Shown piece by piece: positions 43,576-51,827 of a stretch of 64,000 bases of DNA (its first letter is position 1; every line of letters starts with the position of its first letter). The stretch comes from Parerythrobacter_A sp963761775. GTDB lineage: Bacteria; Pseudomonadota; Alphaproteobacteria; Sphingomonadales; Sphingomonadaceae. The stretch covers positions 124,001-188,000 of the forward strand of contig CAVXIF010000003.1 in NCBI GenBank assembly GCA_963761775.1, in the 5' to 3' direction. The position numbers were made by a program, and so were the translations under genes. Below the pieces are notes generated by a model. It made no database searches. It was not told the origin of the DNA and worked only from the letters and a program-made list of their open reading frames with translations.

Positions 43576-44553
43576 TCACGGCAGCAGGATGGTGGAACCT
43601 GTGGTCTTGCCGTTTTCCAGATCGCGGTGCGCCTGCGCGGCATCGGTCAGCGCATAGGTCTGCCCGATGGTCACGGACAACGTGCCCTTGGCGAACAGGT
43701 CCCAGACCTGTGCGGAATATTCCGCCCGTTCGCCCGCATCTTCGTAATAATGGAACAGCATGGGGCGGGTGTTGTAGAGCGAGCCCTTCATCGCCAGCAC
43801 GCCGACATCGACTTCGCCGACGGGCGCATCGGCATTGCCGTAATTGATGATCAGTCCGCGCTTGCCGGTCGCATCCAGCGAGGTTTCCCAGGTGCTGCGC
43901 CCGATCCCGTCGAAGGTAACGCGCACACCGGCCCCGCCGGTTATTTCGCGCACCCGGCTCGCGGTGTCTTCGCGCTTGTAATAAACGATGTGGTCGACAC
44001 CGGCGGCTTTCGCGGCGTCGGCCTTGGCGTCGGTCGAGACGGTGCCGATGACTTCCGCACCCAGATGCTTGAGCCATTGCACCAGCAGCAGCCCGGTTCC
44101 GCCAGCCGCCGCGTGAACCAGAACCGGCCAGCCGCTTTCCACCTTGCCGCAGCGTTGGGCCAGGAATTCGGCCGTGAATGCCTTCAATGCACAGGCTGCC
44201 GCCGTCCGGTCGTCGATGGCATCGGGCAGGCGGAACAGGTGCGCCGCGCCGATATTGCGGCGCGTGGCGTATGCGCCCGTCATCGGCCCGATGGTCACGG
44301 CCCGGTCGCCCTCGCGCCAGCCTTCGACCCCTTCGCCGACAGCGACGACGCGGCCTGCTGCCTCCAGCCCCAATCCGCTCGGCAGTTCCGCCGGATAGAT
44401 GCCGCGCCGGTGATAGGTATCGATATAGTTCAGGCCGACCGCGCCATGCTCCAGCGTGACTTCGCCGGGGCCGGGCGGGGGCAGGTCTTCCTCCACGAAC
44501 CGGATGACTTCGGGGCCGCCGGTGGCGTCGAACAGGGCGCGGGTGGTTTTCAT
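43576..44553 (-). CDS. quinone oxidoreductase (zeta-crystallin type MDR)
   Basis: A 325-aa zinc-free medium-chain reductase: GPEVIRFVEEDLPPPGPGEVTLEHGAVGLNYIDTYHRRGIYP, then LVHAAAGGTGLLLVQWLKHLGAEVIGTVST (NADPH-binding Rossmann motif), and NYGNADAPVGEVDVGVL. Length and motifs match bacterial QorA. It reduces quinones or enones by NADPH. It overlaps the stop-start of the operator-controlled gene upstream by 4 nt, so it is probably in the regulon. Confidence 0.9.
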   Translation of the reverse strand: MKTTRALFDATGGPEVIRFVEEDLPPPGPGEVTLEHGAVGLNYIDTYHRRGIYPAELPSGLGLEAAGRVVAVGEGVEGWREGDRAVTIGPMTGAYATRRNIGAAHLFRLPDAIDDRTAAACALKAFTAEFLAQRCGKVESGWPVLVHAAAGGTGLLLVQWLKHLGAEVIGTVSTDAKADAAKAAGVDHIVYYKREDTASRVREITGGAGVRVTFDGIGRSTWETSLDATGKRGLIINYGNADAPVGEVDVGVLAMKGSLYNTRPMLFHYYEDAGERAEYSAQVWDLFAKGTLSVTIGQTYALTDAAQAHRDLENGKTTGSTILLP

Positions 44554-45197
44554 CGAGTGATGTCCTTCGGGGTTTCAACGGGCTTCGGACTGCAACTGGC
44601 CTGCGCCCAGCGGGCATTGATGCCGACCAGCGTGGCATCTGGCGATGCCCAGCTATAGGTTTCTGCTCGGATTGGATCGTCGCGGTGCAGGTAGATGACG
44701 AGCGATGGCGTCTTGCGGCTGCCACGTGCCCAGGTGACGTTGCGCATCCGCAGCGTCATGTCGGGCGCCTCGCCCTTGCCGGGCATCGCGATGCGCCCTC
44801 CCTGATCGAAAATGTCGAGATTGCGGGCGAAGGTCCAGTCGGAAGCGCCGTCGGGCTTGCCCGCGAACTTGCGCACCGAGATCCAGCAAGTGAAGGGGCG
44901 CGCGCGGCGCAGCTCGCTGTCGTTTATCGCCCATACGCCGTCGCCCGCTGCGGCCAGTCCGGCAGGTGCGGCGTCCTGCCATTCGCCAGCAGGTTCGCCA
45001 TAGCTGTCCAGCATCCGCCAGCGTCCGTCCGCCGCGAATTCGTAATAGACGGTATCGGCTTTGGTCCGGCCTTCTTCTTCGGCGAAATAGGCGTCCTCCA
45101 CATTGGTCCAGATGCCCGGTTCGGGCATGGTTGCCTGTGCGGCGGCGCTTGCCGGAACGGAAAGCAGGACGGCGGCGAGATAAAGTTGTCCGGACAT
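44550..45197 (-). CDS. exported protein of unknown function (215 aa), start inside operator
   Basis: The protein starts MSGQLYLAAVLLSVPASAAAQA, a signal peptide. The body has DPIRAETYSWASPDATLVGINARWAQASC at the C-terminus and PFTCWISVRKFAGKPDGASDW in the middle. No family is recognised. The ATG lies in the imperfect operator: ATGTCCGGACAA replaces TTGTCCGGACAA. Initiation and repressor binding would thus share the same bases. It is followed by the quinone reductase. Confidence 0.65.
   Translation of the reverse strand: MSGQLYLAAVLLSVPASAAAQATMPEPGIWTNVEDAYFAEEEGRTKADTVYYEFAADGRWRMLDSYGEPAGEWQDAAPAGLAAAGDGVWAINDSELRRARPFTCWISVRKFAGKPDGASDWTFARNLDIFDQGGRIAMPGKGEAPDMTLRMRNVTWARGSRKTPSLVIYLHRDDPIRAETYSWASPDATLVGINARWAQASCSPKPVETPKDITR
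45186..45197. promoter_or_regulatory. TTGTCCGGACAT operator, copy 5, overlapping a start codon
   Basis: Eleven of 12 bases match. The only change (A to T at 45197) creates the ATG of the leftward gene. The site overlaps its first four codons, so binding would block translation start and the promoter-proximal region. Confidence 0.6.
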
Positions 45198-45245
45198 ATT
45201 TTGGCGGTAGCAACCGGTGCCGCACGCGACAATCCGCGCCGCGCA

Positions 45246-45698
45246 TTATACGGGCAATGCCGTCTCGTATTTCAGCGTTTCCATCGCGAAGCTGGCAGAG
45301 ACATCGGAGATGGGCACGGCGGATATCAGCAGGCGGTAGACCCGGTCGTAATCGGCGACATCGCGCACCGCCAGCTTGACCAGATAGTCGGTATCGCCCG
45401 CCAGCCGGTAGAATTCCATCACTTCGGGAATGGCGCGGGTGGCGCGGGCGAAGCTGTCCAGCCAGGCATCGCTGTGGTCGTTGGTGCGCACCGCGACGAA
45501 AACCGTCAGGTCGAGATCGACCTTGGCGGCATCGAGCAGGGCGACGCGACGGGTAATGAAACCGCCCGTCTGCAACCGCTTCACACGCCGCCAGACGGCA
45601 TTGCCGGATAGCGACAGTTCGGCGGCCAGGGTTTCCATCGAAACGGTCGCATCGCGTTGAAGGTGGCGCAGGATTTGCCGGTCGTTTTCATCGATCAT
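45246..45698 (-). CDS. Lrp/AsnC-family regulator
   Basis: A 150-aa protein: DENDRQILRHLQRDATVSMETLAAELSLSGNAVWRRVKRLQTGGFI is the helix-turn-helix, and the RAM effector domain follows (FYRLAGDTDYLVKLAVRDVADYDRVYRLLISAVP). It probably senses an amino acid and forms octamers. The divergent gene is a cysteine-synthase-like enzyme, and two palindromes lie between them, so it likely controls that gene and itself. Confidence 0.92.
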   Translation of the reverse strand: MIDENDRQILRHLQRDATVSMETLAAELSLSGNAVWRRVKRLQTGGFITRRVALLDAAKVDLDLTVFVAVRTNDHSDAWLDSFARATRAIPEVMEFYRLAGDTDYLVKLAVRDVADYDRVYRLLISAVPISDVSASFAMETLKYETALPV

Positions 45699-45726
45699 GG
45701 CGTTTCTCTAGCGGATGGTGCAAATA

Positions 45727-45799
45727 TCTTGCAAGAACTCGGATAAATGCGAGAAGTGTGAAGCTGATTTTGCATCCATACGCGCATAATCTCGCAAGA
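45727..45799. promoter_or_regulatory. two phased TCTYGCAAGA sites in the lrp/PLP-enzyme gap
   Basis: TCTTGCAAGA (45727-45736, perfect palindrome) and TCTCGCAAGA (45790-45799) are 63 bp apart centre to centre, six helical turns. They lie on one face of the DNA, as expected for an Lrp-type octamer that wraps DNA. The second site ends at the first base of the ATG of the PLP enzyme. Confidence 0.55.
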
Positions 45800-46863
45800 T
45801 GCTCCAACCGCAACCCGCTTCGCTGTCCATCCACCCTGCGCAGACATGCCCGCTTGCGCCCGTGGCGTCCGCCATCGGCAATACGCCAGCCTTGCACCTC
45901 CAGGTGCGGTACGAGGGCGAGCCGGTCGACATCCTGGCCAAGATGGAGATGTACAACCTGTCGGGGAGCATCAAGGATCGCATGGCGCTGAGCATCCTGC
46001 GCGAAGCCTACCGCTCCGGTGCGCTGGTACCGGGCCAGCCGATTGCGGAGGCGACCAGCGGCAATGCCGGCATCGCCATGGCGGCGCTGGGCAGTGCGCT
46101 GGGCCACCCCGTCACGATCTTCATGCCCGACTGGATGAGCATGGAACGCCGTCGCCTGATCGAAAGCTACGGCGCGACGGTCTGCCCCGTTTCGCGCGAG
46201 GAAGGCGGCTTTCTCGGCGCGATCGCAATGGCGGAGGAATGCGGCGAGACGAACGGCTGGTTCCTGCCGCGCCAGTTCTGCAACCAGGCCAATTGCGCAG
46301 CCCATTGCGACAACACGATCGCGGAGCTGGTCGTGCAGGCCCGCGGGCTTGGCGGCGCGGCGCTGTCGGGCTTCGTCGCTGGCGTCGGCACCGGCGGCAC
46401 GGTGATGGGCGCGGCGCAGTATTTCGCGCAAACGGGCAGGCCCGTTCCGGTGCATCCGATGGAACCCGCATCCTCGCCCACGCTGTCCACCGGCCACAAG
46501 GTCGGGCAACACCGGATGCAGGGCATTTCGGACGAGTTCGTACCCGATATCGTCAAGCTGGAACAGCTGGCGAGCATCGTGCAGGTCGATGATGGCGACG
46601 CGATCCTGATGGCGCAGCGCATCGCGCGCGAACTGGGCATCGGTGTCGGCATATCGAGCGGCGGCAACATTCTTGCAGCCATAAAGGTCGGCCTGGCGCA
46701 GCGTGCAGAGGACAACGGCACGACGCCGCTGATCGGCACCATCCTGTGCGACAATGCTATGAAATATCTGTCGACAGCACTGTTCGAAACCGAACCGGTC
46801 GAACCGTGCTATCTGGCGCCGCAGATCGAATTGGCGACCGCGACCGTCATCGCCGCCCGATAG
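45799..46863 (+). CDS. PLP-dependent cysteine synthase/cystathionine beta-synthase family enzyme
   Basis: A 354-aa fold-type II enzyme: IGNTPALHLQVRYEGE, PLP Lys in EMYNLSGSIKDRMA (about residue 59), the substrate loop EATSGNAGIAMAALG, phosphate-binding GVGTGGTVMGAAQYF, and ISSGGNILAA. The N-terminus is about 30 aa longer than typical CysK. It may make cysteine from O-acetylserine or degrade a related amino acid. The divergent Lrp regulator suggests amino-acid control. Confidence 0.85.
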   Translation: MLQPQPASLSIHPAQTCPLAPVASAIGNTPALHLQVRYEGEPVDILAKMEMYNLSGSIKDRMALSILREAYRSGALVPGQPIAEATSGNAGIAMAALGSALGHPVTIFMPDWMSMERRRLIESYGATVCPVSREEGGFLGAIAMAEECGETNGWFLPRQFCNQANCAAHCDNTIAELVVQARGLGGAALSGFVAGVGTGGTVMGAAQYFAQTGRPVPVHPMEPASSPTLSTGHKVGQHRMQGISDEFVPDIVKLEQLASIVQVDDGDAILMAQRIARELGIGVGISSGGNILAAIKVGLAQRAEDNGTTPLIGTILCDNAMKYLSTALFETEPVEPCYLAPQIELATATVIAAR

Positions 46864-46872
46864 ACGCGCGGC

Positions 46873-47934
46873 TCAGCCGAGGATGCTTCGGTAGAGCTGT
46901 ATATATTTGTCGGCCATCGTTTCCACGGCGAACCGTTCTGCAACGCGGCTGCGGATCAGCGAACGATCCAGGCTTCCCGCATGCTCCACCGCGCGCACGG
47001 CCTCGCGGTGGTTTCGCACCAGAAAACCCGTCACTCCGTCTTCGATCAGTTCGGACATGGAGCCGCGTGCATTAGCGATCACGGGCGTACCGCAAGCCAT
47101 CGCCTCGACTACCGACAGCCCGAACGGTTCGTCGAACGCGATGAGATGCAGCAGCGCACGCGCGTGCCCCAAGGCTCGCAGCCGTGCGTCGCCGCCGACC
47201 GGGCCGTGGAACGCGATGTCCGGCGGCGACAGGCCGGGTGCGACGTGATTGTCGTGATAGGCCTGATCCTGCACGATGCCGTAAAGGTGCAGACCTCGTC
47301 CGGAGTCGCGCGCCACCGCAATCGCCGCCGCCGCTCCCTTGTCGGGGTGGATGCGACCGAAGAACAGCAGGCGTTCCGCCCCCTCGGCATCGAACGGGAA
47401 GCTCGATACATCGATCCCATGGTGGATCGTCGCGGCGTAGCGCAGGGCGGGATGGCGATCGGCGTCGCTGATAGCGACATAATGCACGATGTCATCGAAC
47501 GGTTCGTACATCGGCAGAATTGCGTCGGACGACAGCCCGTGGATGGTGGTGACGACCGGCGTATCGACAAGTCGTGCAAAGGCATGGGCGGGAAAATCGG
47601 CCTGGTTGTGAATGATGTCGAACGCGGAGCCTTGCGCAAAGCAATGCGCCAGATGCCGGAACTCCCAAACCTTCGCATCGATGGCCGGATTGTCGTTATA
47701 GGGCGCAGGCACGACGGCTTGCAAACGGGCCTTCGTGACGCTGTCCATCGTTGCGAACAACGTCACGTCCACGCCGCGCTCGACCAGTGCTTCGGTCAGC
47801 AGGCTGGTGACCAGTTCCCACGGGCCGTAGGCGCGGGGCGGCGTGCGCCAGGCGATCGGTGCCAGCATTGCGATGCGTATCGGCTCATCCCCCGCCGGTT
47901 TCGCCGCCGCGCACTGCGTTGCGCGCGATAGCAT
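46873..47934 (-). CDS. GT4-family glycosyltransferase
   Basis: A 353-aa enzyme of the GT-B fold: IRIAMLAPIAWRTPPRAYGPWELVTSLLTEALVERG at the start, LLFFGRIHPDKGAAAAIAVA in the middle, and the donor-binding E-x7-E segment in FDEPFGLSVVEAMACGTPVIANARGSMSELI. Members often transfer a mannosyl or glucosyl unit. The gene is divergent from a second GT4 gene, and a GH130 mannoside phosphorylase follows, so a mannose glycan is a reasonable guess. Confidence 0.88.
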   Translation of the reverse strand: MLSRATQCAAAKPAGDEPIRIAMLAPIAWRTPPRAYGPWELVTSLLTEALVERGVDVTLFATMDSVTKARLQAVVPAPYNDNPAIDAKVWEFRHLAHCFAQGSAFDIIHNQADFPAHAFARLVDTPVVTTIHGLSSDAILPMYEPFDDIVHYVAISDADRHPALRYAATIHHGIDVSSFPFDAEGAERLLFFGRIHPDKGAAAAIAVARDSGRGLHLYGIVQDQAYHDNHVAPGLSPPDIAFHGPVGGDARLRALGHARALLHLIAFDEPFGLSVVEAMACGTPVIANARGSMSELIEDGVTGFLVRNHREAVRAVEHAGSLDRSLIRSRVAERFAVETMADKYIQLYRSILG

Positions 47935-47944
47935 ACGTTAAGCG

Positions 47945-47973
47945 TGCAACGATCGCGGTTCCGGTGCGTTGCA
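47945..47973. promoter_or_regulatory. TGCAACG/CGTTGCA inverted repeat between two GT genes
   Basis: Seven-base arms at 47945-47951 and 47967-47973 with a 15-nt spacer lie in the 87-bp gap between the divergent GT4 genes. It may be an operator for both, or chance; no regulator is adjacent. Confidence 0.35.
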
Positions 47974-48021
47974 TACATCTAACCTCTACCAACGAACACA
48001 TTCCAAGAAGGGTCCGACTTG

Positions 48022-49341
48022 ATGGGGCTGAATTTTCCCGTGCCACACCCCGAACTGCGCAACCCGGCATCAAAGCAGCCGCTGCGCCCAGTGCGCAACC
48101 CCCCCGCGCGAGGCGATCTGTTCTTCGCCAACTCGCCGAACCTGTCCAGCGAGGCCAGCGCGCCGCATATCGCATTACTTGGCAATTTCGTGCCGCAACT
48201 GTGTGGATTGGCGACCTTTACGGCCGATACGCGCAAGGCTCTGATGGCACATGCCAGCAAGCCGGTGGTCGACACCTACGTTTTGCATGATGACGAGGGT
48301 CTGGCCTATCCCGAGGACGTTACGCGGCTCATCAAGCGGGACCGGCGCGACGAATATAGCCGCACGGCGCGGGCGATCATGCACAGCGAGGCCGACCTGC
48401 TGCTTGTTGAACACGAATTCGGCATTTTTGGTGGCGAGGATGGATGTTACGTTCTCGATTTAATCGAAGCTGTGGACATTCCCGTTGTCGTGACCCTGCA
48501 CACCGTACTGGACATGCCCAGCCTGCACCAGGATGCCGTCATGCGGCGGCTGATCGCGTGTAGCGATACTTTGATCGTCATGGCGGAGTATGGCCGCGCC
48601 GTCCTGCGCCGCCGATACGGGGTGGCAGACGACCGTATCGCGGTTATCCCGCACGGCATTCCCGATTTTGCCTACACCCCGCCCGAAGACGCGAAGGCGC
48701 AGTTCGGACTGGAAGGGCGCAAGACCGTACTCACTTTCGGCCTGCTGTCGCACGACAAGGGAATAGACCGGATGATAGAGGCAATGCCGTCGATCGTCGC
48801 AGCGGATCGCAATATCGTCTATATAATACTCGGCGCGACGCATCCCAACCTCGTGGCCAGCGAAGGGGAAGCGTTGCGGCAGCGGCTGCAGGCGCGCGTT
48901 GCCGAACTGGGTATCGCCGATAACATCCGCTGGGTGGACGCGTTCGTCGAGATGGACGAATTGGTGCAATACCTGAAAGCTGCCGACGTCTACGTCACCC
49001 CGTATCTGAACCCGATGCAGATCACATCGGGAACGTTGTCCTACGCAGTCGGCATGGGCAAGCCGGTGGTCTCCACGCCTTACATTCATGCTTCGGAATT
49101 ACTTGTACGCGGAAACGGCGTGCTCGTGCCGTTCCGCGACAGCGACGCGTTGGCCCGCGAAGTAGGCGGGTTGTTGCAGGACGATGGCAGGCGCGAAAGA
49201 ATAGCGCGAACCGCCTATCGTCGCGGTCGCAAGATGACCTGGAGCGAACATGCGCAGGCGCTTCTCGACAGGTTCGCGATGCTGACCGGGCACGCAAACG
49301 CAACACCGGTCGAACCGCTGGTGGCGGCCTCTGCTGCGTAG
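48022..49341 (+). CDS. glycosyltransferase, GT4-like
   Basis: 439 aa from ATG 48022 (AAGAAGG upstream; a TTG at 48019 is less likely). After a 45-aa Pro-rich leader comes HIALLGNFVPQLCGLATFTADTRKAL, LLLVEHEFGIFGGEDGCYVLDL, VLTFGLLSHDKGIDRMIEAM and YVTPYLNPMQITSGTLSYAVGMGKPVVSTPYIHASELL. The fold is GT-B with the family's glycine-rich donor site. It is followed by an alpha/alpha-toroid protein and a GH130 enzyme, and the four genes look like one glycan module. Confidence 0.88.
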   Translation: MGLNFPVPHPELRNPASKQPLRPVRNPPARGDLFFANSPNLSSEASAPHIALLGNFVPQLCGLATFTADTRKALMAHASKPVVDTYVLHDDEGLAYPEDVTRLIKRDRRDEYSRTARAIMHSEADLLLVEHEFGIFGGEDGCYVLDLIEAVDIPVVVTLHTVLDMPSLHQDAVMRRLIACSDTLIVMAEYGRAVLRRRYGVADDRIAVIPHGIPDFAYTPPEDAKAQFGLEGRKTVLTFGLLSHDKGIDRMIEAMPSIVAADRNIVYIILGATHPNLVASEGEALRQRLQARVAELGIADNIRWVDAFVEMDELVQYLKAADVYVTPYLNPMQITSGTLSYAVGMGKPVVSTPYIHASELLVRGNGVLVPFRDSDALAREVGGLLQDDGRRERIARTAYRRGRKMTWSEHAQALLDRFAMLTGHANATPVEPLVAASAA

Positions 49342-49360
49342 CATTGCGGGTGGTTCGAAA

Positions 49361-50398
49361 GTGTCCGATCCTGCGGATGCGCTGCGCAGGCTGACCGACG
49401 ACACGGGAATGCTCCAGCATTCACGGTTCGGTGTGCCCGACCGCGCGCACGGCTATTGCATAGACGACAATGCGCGCGCGCTGATGCTGATGGCGATCGC
49501 CACCGACTTGCCTGGCCCGCTTCGCTCGCGGTGGGCGCATGTTTATGCCGCCTTCGTGCAGGATGCGTGGAACGAGGAGACCCGCCGGTTTCGTAACTTT
49601 ATGGCGTTCGACCGCAGCTGGCTCGAACGCGTAGGATCATCCGACAGCAACGGTCGCACCCTTTGGGCACTTGCCGTGACGCAGAGACAATGTCCTGACG
49701 TCGGGTTGGCCGAGTGGGCGGCGACGCTGTTCGACGAAACGATCGGCTGCGTCGCACCCGTGCAATCGCCCCGCACGGCGGCGTTTGTCGTCCTGGCGCT
49801 GCTGGAGGTTTTGCCTTGCCGCACCGACGGGGATCATCTGAACTTCCTGCTGCGCCAGAATGCTAAGCTGCTCCTTGATCTGTTCGAACGCCAGTCCGCC
49901 GCCGATTGGCCGTGGTTCGAACCCTACCTGTCCTACGACAACTATCGACTGAGCGAAGCGATGCTACGGGCGGGGAGGGCGCTTGAAAGCGACGCAATGA
50001 TCGATACCGGCCGCGCGAGCCTTATCTGGCTGGTGGATCGGCAGACGAGTTTAGACGGTGTGTTCCGCCCGGTAGGCACTGCGGAATTCGGCGTCGTCCA
50101 CAGCGAACCGCGCCGCTACGATCAGCAACCGCTGGAAGCGTGGGCGGCCATCGACGCCGCGATCGCGGCTGAACGAATCGTACCCGGCGCGCGGTGGGTC
50201 GAGCATGGCGAAGCCGCCTTTGCCTGGTTCGAAGGTCGCAACGATGCGAACGAACGCGTGGCCGGTTCTGATACGGGCGAATGCTTCGACGGCGTAACTG
50301 CGACAGGGGTCAATCGCAATCGCGGTGCCGAAAGCGTCCTCGCTTGGCACTTCGCACAACGGAGGATAAGCACCCTGCGAACGCTTGACGTTTGTTAA
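49361..50398 (+). CDS. alpha/alpha-toroid glycan-module protein
   Basis: A 345-aa protein with a GTG start at 49361. Repeated helical pairs with Trp and Asp motifs (GYCIDDNARALMLMAIA, SDSNGRTLWALAV, WPWFEPYLSYDNYRLSEAMLRAG, RRYDQQPLEAWAAIDAAIAA) give the (alpha/alpha) toroid layout of glycosidases. It resembles domains that accompany mannosyl glycosyltransferases next to GH130. No catalytic pair can be named. It is 19 nt behind the GT and 41 nt before the phosphorylase. Confidence 0.65.
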   Translation: MSDPADALRRLTDDTGMLQHSRFGVPDRAHGYCIDDNARALMLMAIATDLPGPLRSRWAHVYAAFVQDAWNEETRRFRNFMAFDRSWLERVGSSDSNGRTLWALAVTQRQCPDVGLAEWAATLFDETIGCVAPVQSPRTAAFVVLALLEVLPCRTDGDHLNFLLRQNAKLLLDLFERQSAADWPWFEPYLSYDNYRLSEAMLRAGRALESDAMIDTGRASLIWLVDRQTSLDGVFRPVGTAEFGVVHSEPRRYDQQPLEAWAAIDAAIAAERIVPGARWVEHGEAAFAWFEGRNDANERVAGSDTGECFDGVTATGVNRNRGAESVLAWHFAQRRISTLRTLDVC

Positions 50399-50439
50399 CG
50401 GGTTTGGCGTGAGCCATTTTTGCGTTCGAGGGGTGCAAG

Positions 50440-51726
50440 ATGACAATAGACGTTCAGGAGACGGACATCCTGCTTCAGGCGGATGCATCCAGGGTTCTGG
50501 TGCGCCCGTTCGACCTTGCGTGGGATCCGACGGGCAAGGAACGCAGCCGTGCGGAGCGCCTGATCACGCATGTACTCGCGTTGCCCAAGGATGTCGTTTC
50601 GGGCGAACTGACGCGCGTCTATCGTGATTTCTCCAGCCGGCATGACAAGGTGCGCGATATCTTCGTGCGCCGTGCGAACGAGGTGATCACACGAGCGGGT
50701 CTGTCGGCAAAGGCACTGGACAGCCCGATGCGCGAGCTGCTGGGTTCGTTCTTCTGCCAAGAATACAGCTACGCTTCGGCGGCCGTCACCAATCCCAGCG
50801 TTACCCTGCATCCCGACCAGGGTAAGCTTGCGCGCGGCGAACAACGCATTGCCATTGCCATGCGGACGGTCGGCGAAGGGCACATTAGCTCGATCACGTT
50901 CCGCGAAGGCGTGGTGACCGACTGCGGCACGTTGAGGCTCGAACCCGACCCGCCTTTGTCAACGGCAGCCAATTTTACCAGCGGTGCGCACGATAGACCG
51001 GAGGAGGGCATCCGCGTGGAGCGAGCAGAAGGCTGCTCGTTGTCGGAAACGGTCATCTTCCCGATGACCGTGGCGCAGGCCGGGGGTCTGGAGGACTTGC
51101 GCATCACGCGGTTGACGACGGAAGACGGTACGTGGCGCTGGATGGGCACCTACACCGCCTATAGCGGCATCGATATCCAGTCAGAAATGATGATGACCGA
51201 CGATTTCGAACGCTTCGATATGATCCCGATGCGCGGGGAGGCTGCGCGCAACAAGGGTATGGCACTGTTCCCCCGGAAGATCGACGGACGCTATGCGATG
51301 ATCGCGCGGCAAGACGGGGAGAACCTGTATTACATCACCAGCGACGATCCGCTGGAATGGTCGCACGGGGTTCGCATTTTGGAACCCAAACACCCTTGGG
51401 AACTCATCCAGATCGGTAATTGCGGCCCGCCGATAGAGCTGGACGAAGGCTGGCTGGTGATGACGCACGGCGTGGGAGCCATGCGCCGCTATTCGATCGG
51501 CGCGGCCCTACTGGACAAGGACGACCCGTCCCGCGTGCTGGGCCGCACTGCGCAGCCGGTCCTGTCGGCTGCCGAGGAGCAGCGGGATGGCTACGTGCCC
51601 AATGTGGTCTACAGCTGCGGCGCGATGCGCTGCGGCGCGAAGCTGTTCCTGCCCTATGGCATCGCCGACAGTTCGGTGGGTTTCGCGTTTGTTGAATTGA
51701 AAGACGTGCTGGACCGGCTGCAATAG
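50440..51726 (+). CDS. GH130-family beta-mannoside phosphorylase
   Basis: A 428-aa protein of the five-blade propeller type, with VTNPSVTLHPDQG, KGMALFPRKIDGRYAMIARQD, IQIGNCGPPIELDEGWLVMTHGVG, and EEQRDGYVPNVVYSCGAM. GH130 enzymes phosphorolyse or hydrolyse beta-mannosides such as beta-1,2-mannobiose. No signal peptide is seen, so it acts in the cytoplasm, where phosphorolysis yields mannose 1-phosphate. Linkage to two GT4 genes suggests turnover of a mannan made by them. Confidence 0.88.
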   Translation: MTIDVQETDILLQADASRVLVRPFDLAWDPTGKERSRAERLITHVLALPKDVVSGELTRVYRDFSSRHDKVRDIFVRRANEVITRAGLSAKALDSPMRELLGSFFCQEYSYASAAVTNPSVTLHPDQGKLARGEQRIAIAMRTVGEGHISSITFREGVVTDCGTLRLEPDPPLSTAANFTSGAHDRPEEGIRVERAEGCSLSETVIFPMTVAQAGGLEDLRITRLTTEDGTWRWMGTYTAYSGIDIQSEMMMTDDFERFDMIPMRGEAARNKGMALFPRKIDGRYAMIARQDGENLYYITSDDPLEWSHGVRILEPKHPWELIQIGNCGPPIELDEGWLVMTHGVGAMRRYSIGAALLDKDDPSRVLGRTAQPVLSAAEEQRDGYVPNVVYSCGAMRCGAKLFLPYGIADSSVGFAFVELKDVLDRLQ

Positions 51727-51827
51727 CGCGCAGTTGACATATGTTCCCCACCGGAACCGCCGCCCCTCCCGATCGATGCAGTCATTGCACATAGGGTGCA
51801 CGGGGGAAACAAAGCGATGGGCGCTTC

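Noticed and set aside
51727..51827. EcfG-type stress promoter before the PRC-barrel gene
   Set aside because: A GGAAC is present, but no matching CGTT lies 16-17 nt downstream.
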